DNA from: CAZWRK01 sp964635875
Lineage (GTDB): Bacteria > Pseudomonadota > Gammaproteobacteria > Burkholderiales > Aquaspirillaceae
DNA length: 38,613 bases
NCBI GenBank assembly: GCA_964635875.1
Contig: CAZWRK010000031.1
Location: forward strand, 1-38,613
Reading direction: 5' to 3'
The position numbers and the translations under genes are program-made. The first letter of the stretch is position 1. Each line of letters starts with the position of its first letter. The notes under the pieces are model-generated. The model saw nothing but the letters and a program-made list of their open reading frames with translations. It was not told the origin of the DNA and ran no database searches. Below are positions 33,670 to 38,613 of the stretch, one piece after another.

Positions 33670-34566
33670 TCAGCGGCGGTGGGCGAGTCGTGCGCGGCTG
33701 ACTTTGCTATTTGGTTCGCGGCCAAGGGCGTGCGAAATAAAGTCGGCTGCGCTGACCAGTTGTTCAAGGTCAAGGGCAGTTTCTACGCCCAGTCCTTTAA
33801 ACAACCATGCGACATCTTCGGTGGCGACATTGCCCGATGCGCCTTTGGCGTAAGGACAACCGCCCAACCCTGCGATCGAGCTATCAAACACCCGCATGCC
33901 CATTTGCCACGCTTGATGAATATTGGCAATCGCCATGCCGTAGGTGTCGTGAAAGTGACCCGCCAATTGCGCCATCGGGACGGCGCGCGCCACCACGTCT
34001 AGCATGGCCGCGACCGTATTCGGATGCCCCGTGCCGACGGTGTCGCCGAGCGAGACTTCATAGCAACCCATGTCGATCAGGCGTGCGGCAACTTCAGCCA
34101 CTTTTTCCGGTGCGATTGCGCCTTCATAAGGGCAACCCACCACGCAAGAGACATAGCCGCGTACGCGAATACCTGCTGCCTGTGCCGCCTGCGTTACCGG
34201 TAAAAACCGCGTCAAACTCTCGGCAATGGAGCAGTTGATATTTTTTTGGCTAAAAGATTCGCTGGCGGCTCCAAAAACCGCAATTTCTTTGACACCGGCG
34301 GCCTGTGCGGCTTCAAAGCCTTGCATATTTGGCGTGAGAACGGTGAAGCCGACGGGGCCATCGAGTGTGAGTTGCGCCAATACTTCGGGGGTGTCGGCCA
34401 TTTGTGGCACCCATTTGGGCGACACAAAACTGCCCGCTTCGATTGATTGCAATCCGGCCGCTACCAAGCGTTGAATCAACTCAACCTTGATTGCGGTCGG
34501 AATCTGGGTTTTTTCGTTTTGCAGCCCGTCACGCGGGCCGACTTCGACCAGTTTTACGCTGTCCAT
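33670..34566 (-). CDS. liuE: Hydroxymethylglutaryl-CoA lyase
   Basis: A 298-residue TIM-barrel lyase that splits HMG-CoA into acetyl-CoA and acetoacetate, the last step of leucine degradation. Motifs are GPRDGLQNE (10-18), HFHDTYG (204-210; metal ligands) and GLGGCPYAKGASGNVATE (233-250) with the essential Cys237. It starts 15 bp after liuD. Confidence 0.95.
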   Translation of the reverse strand: MDSVKLVEVGPRDGLQNEKTQIPTAIKVELIQRLVAAGLQSIEAGSFVSPKWVPQMADTPEVLAQLTLDGPVGFTVLTPNMQGFEAAQAAGVKEIAVFGAASESFSQKNINCSIAESLTRFLPVTQAAQAAGIRVRGYVSCVVGCPYEGAIAPEKVAEVAARLIDMGCYEVSLGDTVGTGHPNTVAAMLDVVARAVPMAQLAGHFHDTYGMAIANIHQAWQMGMRVFDSSIAGLGGCPYAKGASGNVATEDVAWLFKGLGVETALDLEQLVSAADFISHALGREPNSKVSRARLAHRR

Positions 34567-34581
34567 ACACGCCTTTCGGGT

Positions 34582-36540
34582 TTATTCCGCTACAAAGTCG
34601 ACCAGATCATCGCCATCGCCGACTTGATCCCCTGCCGCAAAATAGAACTCTTGCACTACGCCATCGGCGGGTGCGGAAATGGTGTGTTCCATTTTCATCG
34701 CTTCTAGAATCAGCAGCGGCGCGCCTTTTTCGACTTTTTCGCCGAGTGGCGCAAGCAGCGCGACGACGCGGCCCGGCATCGGTGCTTTAAGATGGGTATC
34801 GCCATGTACGCCCGCTTCTTCAACCGCAAACGGGTCGTGCAGTTTGACTTCGAAGCGCCCATTGGCATTGAACAAAATCCGGCCTGCGCCGTGGCGCACC
34901 ACATCGGCTTGATGGCGGTGTTGATCGAGTCGGGCGGTGAGGTGGCTGCCATTCAGCGTGCCGCTGGCGTGATAGCGCGTTTCGCCAATCTGAAGCGCAA
35001 ACCCTTCTGTTTGGTAGTGCACTTGGACTTGAACGCTTTGGCCTTCATCCAGATCAAAACGCAGCGTGCGGACTTGGCTGCCATTTAAACGCCATCCTGT
35101 CGCGAGGCCGGTGGGCGAGGGTTCACTGAGCAATTCGGCCAAGGCGAGTAGGGCGATATCTTGATCGTTTGCCGACGCGGGTGGAGCCAGCAGCTGTTCT
35201 TGGTAACGGGGAATCAGACCGGTGTCTAAGTCGGCGTGCGCAAAGGCATGATGACCGACTAAGCGGCGCAAGAACGGAATATTGGTGGTCAAGCCGCCGA
35301 CTTGGTATTGCGCTAAGGCGGCATCCATGCGCGCCAAGGCCGCGTCGCGGTTTTCGTCCCACACGATCAGTTTGGCGATCATCGGATCGTAAAACGGGGT
35401 GATGGTATCGCCTTGAAGTACGCCGGTATCGACTCGCACGTGCGCCGATTCAGCCGGGGGGCGCAAATGGTGCAAGGTGCCGGTGGCGGGTAAAAAGCCC
35501 TTGAATGGATCTTCAGCATAAATCCGCGCTTCAATCGCGTGGCCGCCGATGTGCAGTTGTTCTTGGCCGCGTGGCAGCGGCTCGCCAGCAGCGACACGTA
35601 ATTGCCATTCGACCAAGTCAAGGCCGGTAATCATCTCGGTGACGGGGTGTTCGACTTGGAGACGGGTGTTCATTTCCATGAAATAGAACTGGTCGGTGAG
35701 GGTATCGACGATAAACTCCACCGTCCCCGCGCCAACATATTGCACTGCGCGCGCGGCTGCACAGGCCGCCTCACCCATTTCGCGGCGACGGGCTTCGCTC
35801 ATGCCGGGGGCGGGGGCTTCTTCGAGCACTTTTTGATGACGGCGTTGCACCGAGCAGTCCCGCTCAAACAGATAAACGGTTTGGCCTTGGGTGTCGGCAA
35901 AGACTTGAATTTCGATGTGGCGGGGTTTTTGCAGATATTTTTCGATCAGCACATGGTCGCTACCAAAGCTGGCGCGGGCTTCGCGTTGGCAGGATTCGAG
36001 CGCGGCAATAAAGTCTTCGCTCGATTCGACAATCCGCATTCCTTTACCGCCGCCGCCTGCGCTGGCCTTAATCAAGACCGGATAGCCCATGCTATCGGCT
36101 TGTTCTTTTAAGAAGCTCGGTGTTTGCTGGTCGCCGTGATAACCCGGAACCAGCGGCACACCGGCCGCTTCCATCAGTTGTTTCGCGGCTGATTTGCTGC
36201 CCATCGCCGCAATCGCCGACACCGGCGGGCCAATAAACACAATGCCTTCGCGTGCGCAGGCTTCGGCGAAGCCTTCGTTTTCGGAGAGGAAACCATAGCC
36301 CGGATGCACTGCTTGAGCGCCGGTGTGTTTGGCGACTTCGACAATTCGATCGGCTTGCAGGTAGCTCTCGGCCGCAGGTGAAGCACCAATATGCACGGCT
36401 TCGTCCGCGAGTTTGACGAACAGGGCATCGCGATCGGCATCGGAGTGCACGGCAACAGTTTGAATACCTAAGCGGCGAGCGGTTTTGATGACGCGGCAGG
36501 CAATTTCGCCACGGTTGGCAATCAGTATTTTATTAAACAT
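34582..36540 (-). CDS. liuD: 3-Methylcrotonyl-CoA carboxylase, biotin-containing alpha subunit
   Basis: A 652-residue protein with a biotin carboxylase part (1-450; ATP-grasp loop AGGGGKGMRI at 161-170), a middle domain joining to the beta subunit, and a C-terminal biotinyl domain with EAMKMEH, biotinylated at Lys616. With liuB it carboxylates 3-methylcrotonyl-CoA. Length and the neighbours liuB, liuC and liuE favour this over acetyl-CoA, propionyl-CoA or geranyl-CoA carboxylase. Confidence 0.93.
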   Translation of the reverse strand: MFNKILIANRGEIACRVIKTARRLGIQTVAVHSDADRDALFVKLADEAVHIGASPAAESYLQADRIVEVAKHTGAQAVHPGYGFLSENEGFAEACAREGIVFIGPPVSAIAAMGSKSAAKQLMEAAGVPLVPGYHGDQQTPSFLKEQADSMGYPVLIKASAGGGGKGMRIVESSEDFIAALESCQREARASFGSDHVLIEKYLQKPRHIEIQVFADTQGQTVYLFERDCSVQRRHQKVLEEAPAPGMSEARRREMGEAACAAARAVQYVGAGTVEFIVDTLTDQFYFMEMNTRLQVEHPVTEMITGLDLVEWQLRVAAGEPLPRGQEQLHIGGHAIEARIYAEDPFKGFLPATGTLHHLRPPAESAHVRVDTGVLQGDTITPFYDPMIAKLIVWDENRDAALARMDAALAQYQVGGLTTNIPFLRRLVGHHAFAHADLDTGLIPRYQEQLLAPPASANDQDIALLALAELLSEPSPTGLATGWRLNGSQVRTLRFDLDEGQSVQVQVHYQTEGFALQIGETRYHASGTLNGSHLTARLDQHRHQADVVRHGAGRILFNANGRFEVKLHDPFAVEEAGVHGDTHLKAPMPGRVVALLAPLGEKVEKGAPLLILEAMKMEHTISAPADGVVQEFYFAAGDQVGDGDDLVDFVAE

Positions 36541-36603
36541 AGAGACACGCCTTGGAATAAATGCCGAGCTGCGGCGTGAGCGCGCGCAAGCTCGGGGAAA
36601 TCG

Positions 36604-37407
36604 CTAGTCGGCAGAATGGGGAATCCATGCTGCGGGCCGTTTGTCGAAGAATGCGTCCAGCCCCTCTTTGGCTTCGGGGGTGACGCGAATGCTGGCGATG
36701 CGCTGGGCTGAATCATCAATCAGGGCCTCGTCAAAGGGGTGGCCTTTGCGCAAGGCTTCGAGTAACGATTTGGCCGCGCTTTGAGCGGCGGGGCCGCCTT
36801 TTTCCAGCTCGCTGGCCAGTGCGTCGATCCGGGTATCGAGTGTTTCGGCGGTTGCCACTTCATGCACCATGCCAATCTGCAAGGCGGTTGCGGCGCTGAT
36901 GCGCTCGGCGCTGAGGAAGTAACGCCGCGCCTGCCGCCAGCCAATCGCATCGCAGACATACGGGCCGATGGTCGCCGGAATCAGGCCGAGTCGGACTTCG
37001 GACAGTGAAAATACGGCTTTATCGGATGCGATGGCGATATCGCAGACGGCGGTGAGGCCGGTGCCGCCACCAAAGGCCGCACCGTTAACGCGTGCAATCG
37101 TGGGTTTCGGGCAGCGATAAATGGTTTTGAGCATGGTGGCGAGGCGATCGGCATCGGCCTTGTTTTGCTCAAAGCTGTATTCGCTGGCGCGTTTCATCCA
37201 GTCCAAATCGGCACCAGCAGAGAAGCTCTTGCCGCGCCCCGACAGAATAATGACGCGCACGTCTTCGGCCTGACCAAGGTGTTCAAACGCTTGTGTCAGT
37301 TCCTGAATCAGGGTTTCGTTGAAGGCGTTATGGAGGTCGGGGCGGTTCATCCAGACGTGCGCCCGCCCGCCATGTTGTTCGATTTCGAGGGTCTGAAAAT
37401 TCATCAT
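36604..37407 (-). CDS. liuC: Methylglutaconyl-CoA hydratase (enoyl-CoA hydratase family)
   Basis: A 267-residue crotonase-fold protein. The oxyanion-hole segments are GKSFSAGADLDWM (59-71) and NGAAFGGGTGL (108-118). Placed between liuB and liuD it most likely hydrates 3-methylglutaconyl-CoA to HMG-CoA. Two ATGs stand in tandem at the start (37407 and 37404). The gap to liuD is 63 bp. Confidence 0.92.
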   Translation of the reverse strand: MMNFQTLEIEQHGGRAHVWMNRPDLHNAFNETLIQELTQAFEHLGQAEDVRVIILSGRGKSFSAGADLDWMKRASEYSFEQNKADADRLATMLKTIYRCPKPTIARVNGAAFGGGTGLTAVCDIAIASDKAVFSLSEVRLGLIPATIGPYVCDAIGWRQARRYFLSAERISAATALQIGMVHEVATAETLDTRIDALASELEKGGPAAQSAAKSLLEALRKGHPFDEALIDDSAQRIASIRVTPEAKEGLDAFFDKRPAAWIPHSAD

Positions 37408-37421
37408 GGGGCTTCCCGCCT

Positions 37422-38613
37422 TTACATTCTGAACACGCCAAAGCGTGTTTTTTCGATTGGCGCACTCAGTGCGGCTTCGAGTCCTAAGGCGAGGACGTCG
37501 CGGGTTTGTGCGGGGTCGATCACGCCGTCATCCCACAGTCGGGCGCTGGCGTAGTACGGATGGCCTTGTTCTTCGTATTGTTGACGAATCGGGGCTTTGA
37601 ATTGCTCTTCGGCTTCGGCGCTCCACGCGTCGCCAAGCTGGTCGCGTTTTACGGTCGCTAAAACGCCTGCCGCTTGCTCGCCGCCCATGACCGAAATTCG
37701 GCTATTCGGCCACATCCACAAGAAGCGCGGCGAATAAGCGCGGCCGCACATGCCGTAATTGCCTGCACCGAAAGAACCGCCAATCAAGACCGTGAATTTG
37801 GGGACGCTGGCGCAGGCGACGGCGGTGACTAATTTCGCGCCATCGCGGGCAATGCCGCCATTTTCATATTTCTTACCGACCATAAATCCGGTGATGTTTT
37901 GCAAAAAAATCAATGGGATGCCGCGTTGGCAGCACAGTTCGACAAAGTGCGTGCCTTTGAGTGCGGACTCGCTGAACAGAATGCCATTGTTGGCAATAAT
38001 GCCGACACGGTAGCCATTCAGTCGGGCAAAGCCGGTCACGAGGGTGGTGCCGTAATTTTGTTTAAATTCGTCGAAGTCGGAGTCATCGACCAAGCGGGCA
38101 ATAATTTCTCGGACATCAAACGGTTTTTTGGGGTCGGCCGGAATCACGCCATACAGTTCTTCGGCGGCATAGCGTGGGGCTTTGGGTTCGATGCGGTCGA
38201 GTTCACCGTGTTTTTTCCAGTTCAGATCGCCGACGATGCGACGGGCAATCGACAGCGCGTGCGCGTCGTTTTGGGCGAGATGATCGACCACGCCGGAAAT
38301 TTTGGTGTGCACATCGCCGCCGCCGAGTTCTTCGGCGCTCACGACTTCGCCGGTGGCGGCTTTCACCAGTGGCGGGCCGCCAAGGAAAATGGTGCCTTGA
38401 TTGCGCACGATGATGGATTCATCGGCCATCGCGGGGACATAAGCGCCGCCTGCGGTACAGGACCCCATGACCACAGCAATCTGTGGGATGCCTTGGGCGC
38501 TCATGGTCGCCTGATTGTAAAAAATGCGTCCGAAGTGGTCGCGGTCTGGGAAGACCTCATCCTGCAGCGGGAGGAAAGCGCCGCCGGAATCGACCAGATA
38601 AACGCATGGCAAG
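37422..38613 (-). CDS. liuB: 3-Methylcrotonyl-CoA carboxylase beta subunit, N-terminus missing
   Basis: The C-terminal 397 residues of a carboxyltransferase (full length near 535); the start lies past the right edge. Visible are MGSCTAGGAYVPAMADES, the acyl-CoA and biotin region GGSFGAGNYGMCGRAYSP and the PNSRISVMGGEQAAGV segment, all strongly conserved in MCC beta. It transfers the carboxyl group from biotin on liuD to methylcrotonyl-CoA. A TTG at the very edge of the window is not a start. Confidence 0.94.
   Translation of the reverse strand, partial: LPCVYLVDSGGAFLPLQDEVFPDRDHFGRIFYNQATMSAQGIPQIAVVMGSCTAGGAYVPAMADESIIVRNQGTIFLGGPPLVKAATGEVVSAEELGGGDVHTKISGVVDHLAQNDAHALSIARRIVGDLNWKKHGELDRIEPKAPRYAAEELYGVIPADPKKPFDVREIIARLVDDSDFDEFKQNYGTTLVTGFARLNGYRVGIIANNGILFSESALKGTHFVELCCQRGIPLIFLQNITGFMVGKKYENGGIARDGAKLVTAVACASVPKFTVLIGGSFGAGNYGMCGRAYSPRFLWMWPNSRISVMGGEQAAGVLATVKRDQLGDAWSAEAEEQFKAPIRQQYEEQGHPYYASARLWDDGVIDPAQTRDVLALGLEAALSAPIEKTRFGVFRM

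Noticed and set aside
32722..34002. A 426-residue plus-strand frame across aacS and liuE
   Set aside because: It runs antisense over two real genes and their junction, without a ribosome binding site or recognisable domain.

Overview
The window looks like a chromosomal segment of a betaproteobacterium, most likely of the order Neisseriales. This rests on gene order and protein resemblance, since there is no 16S rRNA here. Supporting points are the run rseC-mucD-lepA-lepB-rnc-era-recO-pdxJ-acpS, the run exbB-exbD-lpxK-Trm112-kdsB-adk, an ArgP/ArgO-type divergent pair and a Liu-type leucine catabolic cluster. Nothing marks a prophage, insertion sequence, CRISPR array, tRNA or rRNA. Most of the window is core genome; the least described parts are a small Arg-rich gene, a signalling operon and a sialidase-like gene pair.

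Layout. 1-335 (+): the end of rpmB, then rpmG and an intrinsic terminator. 394-10658 (-): one long co-directional block, read from right to left: rseC, mucD, a glutaredoxin-like gene, lepA, lepB, rnc, era, recO, pdxJ, acpS, nagZ and arfB. Many junctions are ATGA overlaps, but the three gaps around lepA and lepB each hold an inverted repeat. The block joins envelope quality control, protein export, translation, RNA processing, DNA repair and cofactor synthesis. 10853-11089 (+): an unrecognised Arg-rich small gene with a strong ribosome binding site and its own terminator. 11140-12770: an amino-acid exporter (-) and its ArgP-like regulator (+), divergent. 12767-14671 (-): a DUF4442 hotdog protein and xseA. 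14672-15023: an AT-rich gap with DnaA-box-like sites. 15024-18744 (+): exbB, exbD, lpxK, Trm112-like, kdsB, adk (energy coupling, lipid A and KDO supply, nucleotide balance).

18968-23174 (+): a thiamine-dependent 2-oxoacid dehydrogenase (E1 alpha, E1 beta, E2; no E3) and an EamA permease. 23208-29661 (-): a three-gene signalling operon with a soluble hybrid kinase (GAF, PAS, receiver), a membrane CHASE4-PAS kinase with a paralogous transmitter, and a receiver-HD-GYP protein predicted to degrade cyclic di-GMP. 29871-31597 (-): a polytopic membrane protein and a membrane-anchored sialidase-fold protein, translationally coupled. 31666-38613 (-): liuB (cut by the window edge), liuC, liuD, liuE and acetoacetyl-CoA synthetase, which together convert 3-methylcrotonyl-CoA to acetyl-CoA and acetoacetate and re-activate the acetoacetate.

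No wholly new defence or mobile system is evident. The best leads are the Arg-rich small gene (10853-11089), the paired-kinase/HD-GYP operon, the sialidase-like and membrane protein pair, the DnaA-box-like cluster near 14843-14923, the HRAVTG active-site variant in E2, and the inverted repeats within the lepA-lepB-rnc block.
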